Assembly (NCBI GenBank): GCA_963585895.1
Contig: OY757904.1
Location: forward strand, 161,032,742-161,096,741
DNA from: Sepioteuthis lessoniana
Taxonomy: Eukaryota > Mollusca > Cephalopoda > Myopsida > Loliginidae
DNA: 64,000 nt
Direction of reading: 5' to 3'
Every line of letters starts with the position of its first letter. Positions within the stretch are counted from its first letter, which is position 1. Below, one piece after another: positions 50,961 through 61,000 of this stretch. Below the pieces are notes generated by a model. That model made no database searches, was not told the DNA's origin, and saw nothing but the letters and a program-made list of their open reading frames with translations. Made by a program: the position numbers and the translations under genes.

Positions 50961-51600
50961 GTAGATATATAAAGATTAGCATAAATGCGTCTTTTGAGTG
51001 AGAATATTTGATCTATTTATAGGCAATGAATCACTTTTTGTATTATACTCAAAGGAAAGTAAATTTGATCTGGCTTCATAAATCTGCGATTAAAAGATAA
51101 GCAAACTAATTTGAAATACAAGTTATATTCAACGATAATAAGTAACATTTTTTAATCTTGAAAGCAGACATCGTATCAGTTATGTCACTTTCGACCCCCT
51201 CAAAACTGTTTTTCTGTTCCAGGAACTATCATTAGATATCGTTTGTACCAATGGATCTACTATTGCTAAGGCCTAGAAGGTTCCAAATCCCGAAAAGAAT
51301 AGTTTGTCACAAGACTGTCCATATAGGGCATTAGCTTGGTTGAGAAAAATATATCCTTCATAATAGCTCTCTTACGAAACTACATACCGAGAAAAAACCC
51401 TGTTCCCACTGCTGAAAATATAACTGAAAGTCTTCCACTAATACTGCCTTCCATTAGTCACAACATATTTGATGTCTGGGATAGTTCATATATATAGTTA
51501 TTAACAAAGTTTAACTTAATTGTGACACGAGCCCAGAATAAGAGGCATGGATTCAATGTCGAACTCTCTTCAATGGTCCGATGATCTAGCTTGCACACCA
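50961..51600. other. unannotated
   Basis: No gene. From about 51,535 to 51,790 there are weak minus-strand resemblances to the S1 body (GGATTCATGTATTTCCCAAG near 51,735), interrupted by a TA run at 51,621-51,654. Confidence 0.45.
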
Positions 51601-51619
51601 TTACTCATCAGTTGCCCCA

Positions 51620-51620
51620 G

Positions 51621-51654
<34 letters not shown>

Positions 51655-51655
51655 A
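51620..51655. repeat. (TA)n microsatellite
   Basis: Two TA blocks meet head to head through a TTAT break, inside a degraded S1-like segment. Confidence 0.9.
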
Positions 51656-51883
51656 TTTCTAGATTGGTTGCAAAAGCAAAGCTAAAGAATTAATATCTGT
51701 CCTACTTATCAGCCAAAACTGAAGGAAGAACATATGGATTCATGTATTTCCCAAGAGTATTAGTACGAAGAGAATTGTACACAAGCACTTTCAGGATTTT
51801 ATTTCTCCCCCATAATAACCATTCCACAAAGCACATCTGGCAAACGGTTCTATCCACTTCGTTATTTGCAGCACGGGTATTTG

Positions 51884-51914
51884 TTTTTATTATTATTATT
51901 ATTATTATTATTAA
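51884..51914. repeat. (ATT)n microsatellite
   Basis: Ten ATT units. It could be an R4/Dong-type tail on the minus strand, but I see no LINE 3' block beside it. Confidence 0.85.
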
Positions 51915-52328
51915 TAGATTACCATTGAATCGAAAAATGACCGGCTCTTTTTATCTACTAAATATTTCTTCATTGTACTAAAAGTAAGAAAGCCTCGAGC
52001 ATATTTTTTTTTTTATCTCCAGCAAAGATAGAAGAAATCAGGTATTTTTGGTCACTTATTCACATTCAAAAAGACCTTTTTGTAGTATTTTGTATCTGTG
52101 AGTAAATATAATCAATACTATTTTATGACTCTTACTAATCTAATTAAGTACAAGTCTGTGTTTGTAGGTATTTTGTGTTTTATAATCCAGGAATGATAGG
52201 TTTTTATGTTATTGGTTTTTCTTTGGGTGGGGGTTGTTGTTATATTTCTATTAAACTGCTTATAAATTGCACCCTCGTTATTTTGGGAAGTAAGATTCTG
52301 CTTTGTGAAATCCTTTATCTGATTATTC

Positions 52329-52937
52329 TTTACGGTTAAGGGTTTTCGGACTATTGGCTTCATCTTTATTTCCACAACGTTTTGGCCGATATGTCCTCCG
52401 GTCTTCTTCAGGTGTTTGTCGAACTCGGAAAACTTCACGGAATTTCAAAATACGTCCTTTATTATATTTACCAACCCCTCCGCTCGGGCAGGATAGGACA
52501 CAAGGTCAATTTTTAAGCGGAATTTAACAGGTTTGAATTCAGAGTTTTCCTTCTCCTAGACTAGTTGCCTCACCAAGGCGGAAGGACCTAGTCTGCCCTA
52601 CTATTTACTCACTGCTGGAGGGAGAAAATTTGGATTCATACCTTTTCCAAGGATATTAGTGTCATGTGAAATGCAATCAGTCAGGTCCAGGATTTGAACT
52701 CGTGTCGCCATGTCCATATCCTGCGACGATAACCATTATACCACGGACACCTCCAAAATACGTCCTTTATTGAATCAACGAGGGTCGCCTGTTCTGAGTA
52801 CGTTAGCCATAACCGGGTACAAGTATTAAGTATTCCTGTATTGTTACTCACCTGCAATCAGGATTGAACCTGCAACCTCCAGATGATTGTGGAAATAACA
52901 ATGAAGATGAAGACAATAGTCTGAAAACCCTTAATGA
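52329..52937. mobile_element. foldback (inverted-repeat) element split by a SINE
   Basis: The arm at 52,329-52,378 (TTAAGGGTTTTCGGACTATT, CTTCATCTTTATTTCCACAA) is inverted at 52,886-52,937 with few mismatches and one 5-base gap. Removing the SINE and one duplication copy leaves about 200 bp between arms, so it is a compact foldback or MITE-like unit. The left arm overlaps a 106-codon minus frame (52,118-52,438) with FDKHLKKTGGHIGQNVVEI. That frame looks protein-like but I do not recognise it. It may be element sequence. Confidence 0.65.
52446..52771 (-). mobile_element. full-length S1 SINE with perfect 18-bp target duplication
   Basis: Body 52,464-52,753 on the minus strand, flanked by CAAAATACGTCCTTTATT (52,446-52,463 and 52,754-52,771). 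The head has box A CCGTGGTATAATGGTTATCG and box B ACGAGTTCAAATCC. The body is colinear with the 50.6-kb copy (CTAGTCTAGGAGAAGG, ACTCTGAATTCAAACCTG, GAGCGGAGGGGTTGGTAAAT). It is inserted in the foldback element. Confidence 0.92.
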
Positions 52938-52944
52938 AAAAAAT

Positions 52945-54574
52945 CACCAAACTTCGTCTCAGAAATTTAGACAACTATTATTCTTTACCTTCAATTATTT
53001 TACATGATTCTTGCACTTTTGTTGTAGTATTTTTGACGCACTTTAAATTTTATTTGTGGTATTACGACATTGATTTTGAATTGGTTTGTATCTTTGTGTA
53101 GATCCAAATTTTCTTCCTCAAATTGCATTTCCTATCTTGTTGGCGACAAATATTCCAGTTACGTACTTCAAATTTTTCAACTACCTTTGTTGCCAAAACA
53201 AATATTAAGTTTTCTCTCGGTACCGTTTTTGATCGTTTTCATTTTTAGTTTATTCACTCTTTCCTTTTCGTTTTTCTTTTCCACTTCATGTTTCAACGCG
53301 ATGGCATTGATATATTTGTAATCTTTTTCTTTAATTTCCGGATGTATTTGCTTTCCACATTGGCTAAAGTTTCTACCAATGACTTTTGGTTGGCAGCGTT
53401 CAATAACTTATGTTTTCTGGTCCTAGCTTTTTATTTATGATATAAGTTGTGACCTGCGATTTTTCTCCCGCCACTATTTTAATTTTTATTATTCTCATTG
53501 ATAATTTTAGTACTTCTGCCTAAAATAAAATAAAAATTCTTTGAAATCTTTGTGCTATATGTACTCACAAAGTCTGGCTTTGTAATTTGCATGTTGTTAT
53601 CTATTCAGATTGACGTTTTCCGAGGCCTCATTTAAGTGTTTCTTCTCTTAAATCAATTGTGTGTTTTCCTGTTTAACCCTATGTGTTTAGCCATGCGCGT
53701 CCTTCTTGTTGGTCATCAAAGGAACACCTGCTGAGCATGGAAATTGAATATGTTATATGATCGCAGCTTCTCCTTAGTAATTTTTTTTTATTCATCTATT
53801 GATTCATTTAGTTTTCACGTCACTGGTGGTTTTCACAACCGATAAAGTTCCAACAAATTTTTTCAGTACTCTAGTATCCTATACAGTATTCTAGATTTTT
53901 TTTATTCTTAGATTTTCAGTTCTTTCTTTCTTTTTGAGATACTTCAGAAATGTTCGAAGGATATTCGTAATTTTAAATACAACTGTTATCTTTATATTCC
54001 ATGAATGTATTTATTTTCTTGACTAGATTTTCTTCCCTTTATTTTCTTCTGCTTGAGTTTATCTGCTTCCAGTATTTATGAAAAAAAATCATTGTTTCTC
54101 TTTTTTTATTGGACATCTATATTCTATCTACTGCTCTAAGTCACATAAAATCCAACGTTTTTATTTATTATATACGCATAAAGACTTACAAGAACAGAAA
54201 CAAATGTGAATTGACCAGTAAATATCTAGGATTCCTTTATTCTTCTTGGTTATATAAATACCATTCATTGGAAAATCAGAAATGTTTAAACATTTAACAT
54301 TATTTTACTTCGTTTCTACAAATGCTATTAAGATTTTAGATCATTTGAGAGAATCGGTCAAGTTATTAGATTAGAAAATTATATCAATATTTCTGAAACA
54401 CCCTGAACATCTCAAATGATATCAAATTGTCTTTAATCACTGTAGTTATGAGGTTGTGTATTCTTTCAGTTTTTCTTTCAAAAGATTTCCATCATAATGT
54501 TATATTATCAAGGAATGATTTTTATATATTAATCCTTTTTCGTTAAATATATTTTATCATTCAGTTTGGTAAGG
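52945..54574. other. unannotated, faintly coding-like on the minus strand
   Basis: Minus-strand frames contain lysine-rich stretches (such as YINAIALKHEVEKKNEKERV near 53,240-53,300) that could be an eroded LINE N-terminal region. I cannot align them to a family line with confidence, so no element is called. Confidence 0.4.
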
Positions 54575-54895
54575 CTTTGAACTATTCGAGTCTAGCTAGG
54601 GATACGCAGCCAATCAGAGGCGTTAGGTCGTCTCTGACGATACGGGTTGCAAGGTGGGTGCAAGCGTTGGCACCCCCGGCTCCAGGAAGAAGATATGAGG
54701 CAAGAAGAAGTCCCCTCTCTGAGTATATGTCTCTCCATCAATCTCTCAAACTTCTACAAACTGTGTGCCCGTTTCGAGAATAAAATGACAGAGATATATT
54801 TTTATAAAGAAGAGTGTTTCATTCATTTATTGAAGTTCGTTCATTATCTTTGATTATGTTCTTGGGTGGGTCTATGAGAAGTATACAACAATAAA
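54575..54895 (+). mobile_element. LTR-like repeat L2, 3' part (fossil)
   Basis: The 3' half matches 13.25-13.39 kb: TTTCGAGAATAAAATG, GAGATATATTTTTATAAAG, ATTGAAGTTCG and a TATACAACA end. The 5' half is divergent. AATAAA lies about 110 bp from the end. No flanking duplication was found. It is broken, and its family is unknown. Confidence 0.5.
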
Positions 54896-55370
54896 AAGTA
54901 TACTTAATCAGAAAATCTGACGTTCCAGGAAGTTGAAGTCTTTTTTAACTTCGTCAATGAAATTTATACAAAAATAAAGTTAGAAAAATGAAGAACATGA
55001 AGACAAAATACGTAAAGGCATTTCTTTTCTTTTTTTATTTATGTTTCTGTATTCTTGACTTTTGAGAACACTCCATTTTCATATCTTTTTCTTTGACAAT
55101 AAATATCACATGTTTTTGTTTTGTTCTTTATTTTTTGCATGAAGAAGATACATAATATTTTTTCTAAGTTCATATACCTGAAATATTCGAGAGAGTGACA
55201 GAAATTGTCTCCAATATTCCTGAACATTATTATTGTTAACTTCAACACTGCCTTGATATTAACCGACATGTCTGTTCATAAATAGCATCCCCGATTCTTT
55301 CAAAATCATTTATAGTAATTCCGGGACGTTTCCTGTGCACTAGCAATTATCAAGACGGCTATCACCAGAA
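54896..55370. other. unannotated AT-rich sequence
   Basis: No supportable gene or repeat. Confidence 0.5.
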
Positions 55371-55374
55371 GGGA

Positions 55375-55530
55375 GGTAACCGTGATGTAATGGTTAGCAG
55401 GCTGAGCTTTAACATCGTAGTAAACGAGTTCGAATTCCAGTCGAGCAATTACTTTAACTTTCGGCCTGATACCTTTGACAAAGGTATGAAACCATTTATC
55501 TGTCACATCTTTGGGATAAATAGTACCATT
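55375..55530 (+). mobile_element. tRNA-derived SINE, family S1, head
   Basis: Box A ACCGTGATGTAATGGTTAGC and box B CGAGTTCGAATTCC are followed by S1 body words (TTTCGGCCTGATACC, AAAGGTATGAAACC) and then GGGATAAATAGTACC. Truncated after about 155 bp. Confidence 0.75.
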
Positions 55531-55547
55531 ACTTTTCTTTTACAAGG

Positions 55548-55592
55548 TTGGCTTTGACACTGAATAAACAACGAGGGTTATATGCCATTAAA
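55548..55592 (-). mobile_element. M-family terminal motif, solitary
   Basis: GACACTGAATAAACAACG, then GGGTTATATGCCATTAAAC, matches the M terminal motif on the minus strand. Confidence 0.45.
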
Positions 55593-55870
55593 CTTCAATT
55601 TCTTGCACAATGCCCAGTGGATCATCTTACCTACCAAGATGTGCTTAGTCTTATACTCTTTCTGCTCTAATTTGCTGCATTCGGTTATTATGCAATTGGT
55701 CGTTTCGACTCTCTTACCACAATACCTACAACTGCTGTTTTGTTGCATTTTATCTATTTTCGCTTTGATATGGTTAGTCCTTATGGCGTTGTTTTGTGCT
55801 GCTATTAGAAGAGATTCAGTTTCTCTCTAAAGATTTCTTTTTATTAGCTACGTCTACGTTTTCTCGAGTG
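55592..55870 (-). mobile_element. LINE fragment (R4/Dong-like), CCHC region
   Basis: The minus strand reads ESLLIAAQNNAIRTNHIKA, IDKMQQNSSCRYCGKRVET and TECSKLEQKEYKTKHILVG, then KMIHWALCKK. The C-x2-C...C spacing is that of the C-terminal knuckle, here with cysteine replacing the usual histidine. It is the most readable coding fragment of the family in this window and appears open through most of its length. Confidence 0.8.
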
Positions 55871-56199
55871 AGATGTCGTTTATTAGTCGCTTAAAACGTC
55901 CATAGTTGTTTTTCTTCCCACTTTTATTTTCTGATTATTGTCGTTCCGCTGGCCCTCTCGAGACTGAGACCTAATAAAGTCGAAACAGCTGCCCAGTGTT
56001 TCCGTATGTCACGCGCAAGTGTTCGCCGGATTTTCTGATCATGGTAATTCAATATTTTTAATACAATAGAAAATATACATATTCTTATGATAAAAAATGT
56101 ACACTTAATCAAATTCCAACCTTTAAATAAACTATATGGAGTTAACTGGCCGTTAAGAAAATAAACCACACCATACCAAATCTTAAACAAAATGTTCCC

Positions 56200-57395
56200 A
56201 ACTAGTTTGGGAAATGCACTGTTTAAGTCACTTATAACCCCATTTGTGCTTCTGATTACAGCCTTATAAGTCTGATACCAGAATTTTCAAAGCAAATTGA
56301 AAAGTTATTAGCTAAACAAATGATTGATTTTTTTAAAGAAACTAATTATTTTGATAATTAACAGTTGGCCTATAAATAATTGCAGAGATGAATCTTCTAA
56401 GTATTATTGATGGCAGATATGAATTTCAAAATAAATCAGAACTTTTTTTTCGTTTTACTTAATTATTCTAAATCATTTGATTCTGCTAACTGGAGACTGA
56501 TACTTGCAAAACCTTAGACTGTGGGTTTTCGTGATGATTCACTCGAATGGATTTTCTATTACCTAAATGGACGACATCAACAGGTTACAGCCAATGAAGG
56601 TGAATCCTGTTAGAGTTAGGTATTTAATGGTGTGCCAAAGGGCTCGGTCTTCAGACCATTAGTTTTTACTACGATAGTCTCGGCCCTCGGAGATGCACTA
56701 AAGAGAGTGAGATACCACATATATAATAATGATATGTAATTGTAATATTCTTGCAAATGTTCTTGCTGATATTCTTGCAAATTTGGAAAAAATCAACAGC
56801 ACCATTTTAAACAGATATCTTGACTGAATTGCAAATTATTCAAAAAATTACCGCTTCAAGCTGAATGCGAGAAAAAAAAACAGACAAATCTATTATGATT
56901 GCGTCTTGTCGGAATCTATTCTAGAAAATTGAGAAACATTCGGTTGGATCCAATCATAATTGATTATAAGGTTTTTAAGAAAATTTACGTAACTAAAAAC
57001 ATTTGTATTAGATTTAATGAGGAATTAAATTCGACTCAGAATCTAAGTCTGTCAACAGCTAAGATTTTTAAGAAGTTAATACATTTGATTGCAAGAAATT
57101 CTTTAATTAGTCATCCCATCGAATTTATTTAAAACCAACGTTTTCTCTCAATTTAACACAGATGATGTAATTCAACAAAATTTAACTAAATAACAAGAAA
57201 AAATATAAATCACAAAACAGATGTGTTTGTTTTGCCTCCGATTTATATAATTATGACCATCTAAAATAAGTAAATAGAAATAAACTGAATTCCAAGAATT
57301 AATGATATAAACAACATTCCTAAGTCCTTCAGACAAAAGTTAAAAAATTATTTACTATATTGTCCGTAGACTAATTGAATGGTTTTTAATGGTTT
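56200..57395 (+). mobile_element. Jockey/CR1-type LINE fragment, reverse transcriptase
   Basis: Plus-strand motifs in polymerase order: DYSLISLIPEFSKQIEKLL near 56,255-56,310, FFVLLNYSKSFDSANWRLIL near 56,440-56,510 (motif A, normally D.SKAFD), SLEWIFYYLNGRHQQVTAN near 56,540-56,600, GVPKGSVFRPLVF near 56,625-56,670 (motif B), and RYHIYNNDM near 56,710-56,735 in place of the catalytic Y.DD. The 3' coding tail IPRINDINNIPKSFRQKLK lies near 57,290-57,345. The lost aspartates, stops and frame changes make it inactive. It differs in type from the other LINEs here. Confidence 0.85.
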
Positions 57396-57411
57396 CCTCT
57401 TCGAAGATTAT

Positions 57412-57413
57412 AC

Positions 57414-57460
<47 letters not shown>

Positions 57461-57502
57461 ATTTTTTAATTTTTGCTTTTAAATTCTAATATTATTGTAA
57501 GT

Positions 57503-57562
<60 letters not shown>
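57412..57562. repeat. microsatellite cluster (TA)n, (GA)n, (TA)n
   Basis: TA run 57,412-57,436, GA run 57,436-57,460, then a long TA run of about 28 units at 57,505-57,560. Confidence 0.9.
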
Positions 57563-57564
<2 letters not shown>

Positions 57565-58240
57565 GATAACTATAAACAAAAGTTTATTTTGATTTTTTTA
57601 TGGGTTTCTTGTTTCATTTTACTTCTTTTTGTAATTCTTGTTTCTTGGCGGGTTGGGGTGGAAGAGAAACTTTTAAGGTGAGATCACGCTCCCTTTAAAA
57701 TACTTAAATTTCGTATTTCATTTGTTGTAAATAAAGATATTTTTTCTTTATTTCTTTTTTTCCTTTCTTCTGATTTGCCAATTTTCCCGGTTATTTTTAC
57801 ATGCATTTAATTTGATACTTTCTTTCTCTTTTCTGATCGAAAAAAAATTATTTGTTTTTGTCAATCACCGTTTGTTGTGTTTTTATTTACATTTGCATCT
57901 TTTGTACGCAAAATATTAATTTTTTTTCTTTTCTTTTCTCTTTTTGTTGTTTTTGTTGTGTCTGACTTGTCGCATTTTTTCCGTTTATTATTTTTCGTTC
58001 AATAACATCAAATTGAACAATTAAGCTTACAACGATCTTGAATATTAATTTTTTCATCGTTTTCCCCTTTCTCCATTTGTAATTCCTAGCATGTAATTGC
58101 GCAGTATATACATTGTAACACACAAAAGTTGATACCCCAAATATATGGGACTGTAAAATACGCTAAATCCATCTCTGCAAAGGAGTAAAACTTTAACAAT
58201 GAGTGTCTTGAATATAAAACCAAAATATATGATGGTGGTA
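57563..58240. other. unannotated T-rich sequence
   Basis: Pyrimidine-rich, with TTTCTTT tracts at 57,730-57,960. No gene supported. Confidence 0.5.
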
Positions 58241-58244
58241 CTTC

Positions 58245-58560
58245 ATTCCTGAAGCTTTGAGGAATTTAGAGTACCTTTTCATTGCCATTACTCCTTGGCC
58301 CACTCTGAACCAGAGTGATACAACCTGTTAAAGTCCCATTTATGGAATAATAGAACTGTTCAATTATTTACTCTACTTGACAACTCTTAAGTGCGTGCAA
58401 ACAAATGATTCATGTGGAATTGGATTATTAGTTTTACATAGAAACGGTTGAAATTATTTCACTGTACAATTAGTGATTAATAGAAATAAGTGAAACCATT
58501 CAACTTTATGCAAACAATATTCAAGTTCGTTTAAAAATAATGTTACCGAAAAACTATTCG
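58245..58560 (-). mobile_element. M-family repeat, left arm of a large palindrome
   Basis: End block at 58,250-58,330 (CACTCTGAACCAGAGTG, CATTGCCATTACTCC) and tandem-type middle at 58,360-58,520. The inner end (CAAGTTCGTTTAAAAATAAT, GCTTACAAACC) is inverted at 59,128-59,180. Confidence 0.7.
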
Positions 58561-58562
58561 CT

Positions 58563-58571
58563 TACAAACCA

Positions 58572-58654
<83 letters not shown>

Positions 58655-58785
58655 AGGCTTTAGCATTAAAGGACCCACAAGGGTTGATATGCCATAAAAC
58701 AAAACCTAATAATCAATCAAATATCGGTTTGATCGAGTTATATGGCATATCAACTCTTGTGCGCTATATAATGTCAAATTCTGTT

Positions 58786-58853
<68 letters not shown>

Positions 58854-58857
58854 TGTT

Positions 58858-58889
<32 letters not shown>
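58563..58889. repeat. palindrome: (CA)n(TA)n - hairpin - (TA)n(TG)n
   Basis: The core arms 58,651-58,696 (AAACAGGCTTTAGCATTAAA, GGGTTGATATGCCATA) and 58,741-58,786 are inverted copies of the M terminal motif around a loop of about 44 bp. The microsatellites mirror one another outside them: CA then TA on the left, TA then TG on the right. The isoleucine/tyrosine and cysteine/valine open frames on both strands are microsatellite products. Confidence 0.85.
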
Positions 58890-58891
<2 letters not shown>

Positions 58892-58892
58892 C

Positions 58893-59036
58893 ATGTTTTG
58901 TTGAAGACCGCAGAGAATTTTCTATTTAGAATCTTTAAGTGAAGACGTTCAAGTCTTCTCATTATTTTCTTTGTGTCTGACTCGAGGTGGTGAAGATCCT
59001 AAAAAGAAAATACTCTGCGGTCTTCAACAGAATATG
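58893..59036. mobile_element. small foldback (MITE-like) element
   Basis: Arms of about 43 bp at 58,893-58,935 and 58,993-59,036 share TGTTGAAGACCGCAGAG, ATTTTCT and TTTAG, with about five mismatches and a 57-bp loop. It sits between TA repeats, so TA target duplications cannot be tested by eye. No transposase is present, so any mobility would depend on an outside enzyme. Confidence 0.75.
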
Positions 59037-59040
59037 TTTG

Positions 59041-59054
59041 AATGATATATATAT

Positions 59055-59085
<31 letters not shown>

Positions 59086-59086
59086 C

Positions 59087-59128
<42 letters not shown>
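59041..59128. repeat. (GA)n/(CAGA)n microsatellite
   Basis: A short TA run, then GA units with interspersed CAGA, ending at about 59,127. Confidence 0.9.
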
Positions 59129-59130
<2 letters not shown>

Positions 59131-59240
59131 TTTGTAAGTTAATCATTTGTTGGTAACTTTATTTTAAACGAACCTGAACTCAGTAAAAAGTTTTCAAGTA
59201 TTGTTATCTAACACAAATAGTTCAATTTGTTCTATTTTGC
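59128..59240 (+). mobile_element. M-family fragment, right arm of the large palindrome
   Basis: GGTTTGTAAG, TTTTAAACGAACCTGAAC and TTCAAGTATTGTTATCTAAC are inverted relative to 58,440-58,560. This closes an approximately 800-bp interval between the arms that holds two further inverted repeats. Confidence 0.7.
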
Positions 59241-59299
59241 ACATAAGGAACCGATCGTTACAGCCATCTAATTCTTTTTACATCCCTATTTTTCTAATG

Positions 59300-60058
59300 A
59301 AAAGATGTCCTTATATTCTCCAAATCTGACTAATATCCTCTTTAGAATCGATGTTATTATTTTAGATATTGTCGGAAGACATGTGATGGGTTGGTATATT
59401 TTTGTGTTTCTATTTATATTCGCGTTGAAGTGGATTTATGATCTCTTTTACATCCCTGTGCATTTATGATTCATTATTTTTATTAGTGTCTTTTACATTT
59501 TCAACGCCCCTAACTTTTTTATGATACGATTTCTTATGGCTCCATATTTTGCTCTAAAATGTTTTTAATTCTTAAATCGGGCAGAGGTTTCCTTTATATT
59601 TGTTGTCTCTTTTCTCGATGGAAATTTTGGGGATTGTCTTAAAATATTTTATTGTGCCAAAGAAATTTATTGGTTTTTCATATCTTCCAATATGCTTAAC
59701 CTTTAGATCGATTTTTTGCTTCAACTTTTCTTTTATTGTCAAGATCAATTGATATCATCTCATATTTTCTTTTGTTTTTATCTTGTTTTTCCTTCTTTTC
59801 ACTTTGACACCTTTTTACTCATATCGTCGTCAAGTATGGAGATTTCTCCTCAGTATTTCTCTTTCTCTCTTTAATTTTCATTTGGGCTCCTTAAAGATAT
59901 TTTGTTTATGTGTTATGGCAACTAGACTCATTACTGTAGTATTTGCATTAGAAGCGTAAGATTTGGTTTAAATTTTCATAGAAAATATTTTATGGCATAA
60001 TTTGCCAACTTTACTTGAATTATGTTGTTTTTATCATTTTTTATTTATGTTAGAGGTG
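59300..60058 (-). mobile_element. LINE fragment (R4/Dong-like), linker to reverse transcriptase start
   Basis: On the minus strand: an NKFLWHNKIF/NPQNFHREKRQQI line near 59,620-59,680 (the NKMFQ..PK.FYRE line of the family), FRAKYGAI near 59,540, and the polymerase entry motif YQPITCLPTISKIITSIL near 59,340-59,395. The element continues on the far side of the solo LTR at 60,572. Stops are frequent. Confidence 0.75.
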
Positions 60059-60567
60059 TGTCGTATATTGGACCGCTAGGCAAACAACGAAGGACTCGTA
60101 AATATGTAAATATTTAATTTGTATTTTTATTCTTCGACGGCGACGATTGTGTGTAGTAGGAATACAGTCAGAGAGAGTTCGCACATATCTTTCTTCTATG
60201 GCGGGAACCCTTTTTGTGAAGTAGTGCAACGGCTGGAAAACACACGCGAGGAGCTGAGTGACCAGCAAGTCTCTACCTTCAGTCCAAATTTACAGACCTT
60301 ATATTGTCTTTTCAAGTTTCAAGCAGAAATATGAACCCTCCTCTTCGCCTCACGTATTTTTCTGTTTATGGTTGGTTATCGGAACTTACACACTTCTGCT
60401 TTTTTTCCGGTAATTTTTTGATCTTATCTACGAACGGAAATATCTGTCACTCTATCCATAGCCAATAAATTATGTTCTCTTTCCTGTGAAACCACTTTGT
60501 TGCTGTTATCTTGCGACCGCATTGAATTTGCTAAGCTCATTGTCGCCAGCTAAGCTATTATATTACA
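60059..60567 (+). mobile_element. solo LTR with 4-bp target duplication, copy B (fossil)
   Basis: This 509-bp segment begins TGTCGTATATTGGACC and ends CTATTATATTACA. It is flanked by GGTG (60,055-60,058 and 60,568-60,571). It is colinear with copy A along its length: CGACGGCGACGATTGTGTG, CAGTCAGAGAG, TTCGCACATATCTTTCTTCT, CCAATAAATTATG. AATAAA lies about 100 bp before the 3' end. It is a solo LTR with no internal part, inserted in a LINE and visibly diverged from copy A. Confidence 0.88.
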
Positions 60568-60571
60568 GGTG

Positions 60572-61000
60572 CTCTGACTCGAAAATCAGCATTCGAATCC
60601 TTTTGTACGTCCATAATTTTAGAAATGCTTTAAGTAGAGCATACATTATGAGTTCTATGTATGTGCGGCTTAAAGTTATAAACAAATCAATATTAGATAT
60701 TTTAGCGAGTTCCCTGATTATCTTTTGTTTCATTTTGTCGATTTTAATCGTATTTTCCGTGTAGACAGGATTTTCTATTTGAGGTTGTCTATTCTCTTTT
60801 TTGTTGTGTTCATTTTCTCTGGCTGAAGTTTTCATTCAATTATTGCTTGAATGTTTTAATGTATTACCTGTTTCATAATTAACTGCATTTATTTCAAGTG
60901 TTACACTGTCATTTTAGTTGATATTAGCAACTATCTGTTCTTTGATATTAACATTTTCAGCATGTTAAGTGGTTTCAATTAAGGTAATATCTTCTCTCAT
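60572..61000 (-). mobile_element. LINE fragment (R4/Dong-like), N-terminal part upstream of the LTR insertion
   Basis: A minus-strand open frame of 90 codons (60,835-60,563) includes ENTIKIDKMKQKIIRELAKI, TYIELIMYALLKAFLKLWTY and KR. This matches the helical linker that precedes the polymerase in this family. It is the upstream half of the LINE at 59,300-60,058. The call rests on order and character rather than a diagnostic motif. Confidence 0.55.

Noticed and set aside
53070-54300. A LINE N-terminal region on the minus strand
   Set aside because: Lysine-rich stretches are suggestive, but no family line could be aligned with confidence.
58540-58890. Open frames of His/Thr, Ile/Tyr and Cys/Val repeats
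   Set aside because: Direct translation of CA, TA and TG microsatellites.
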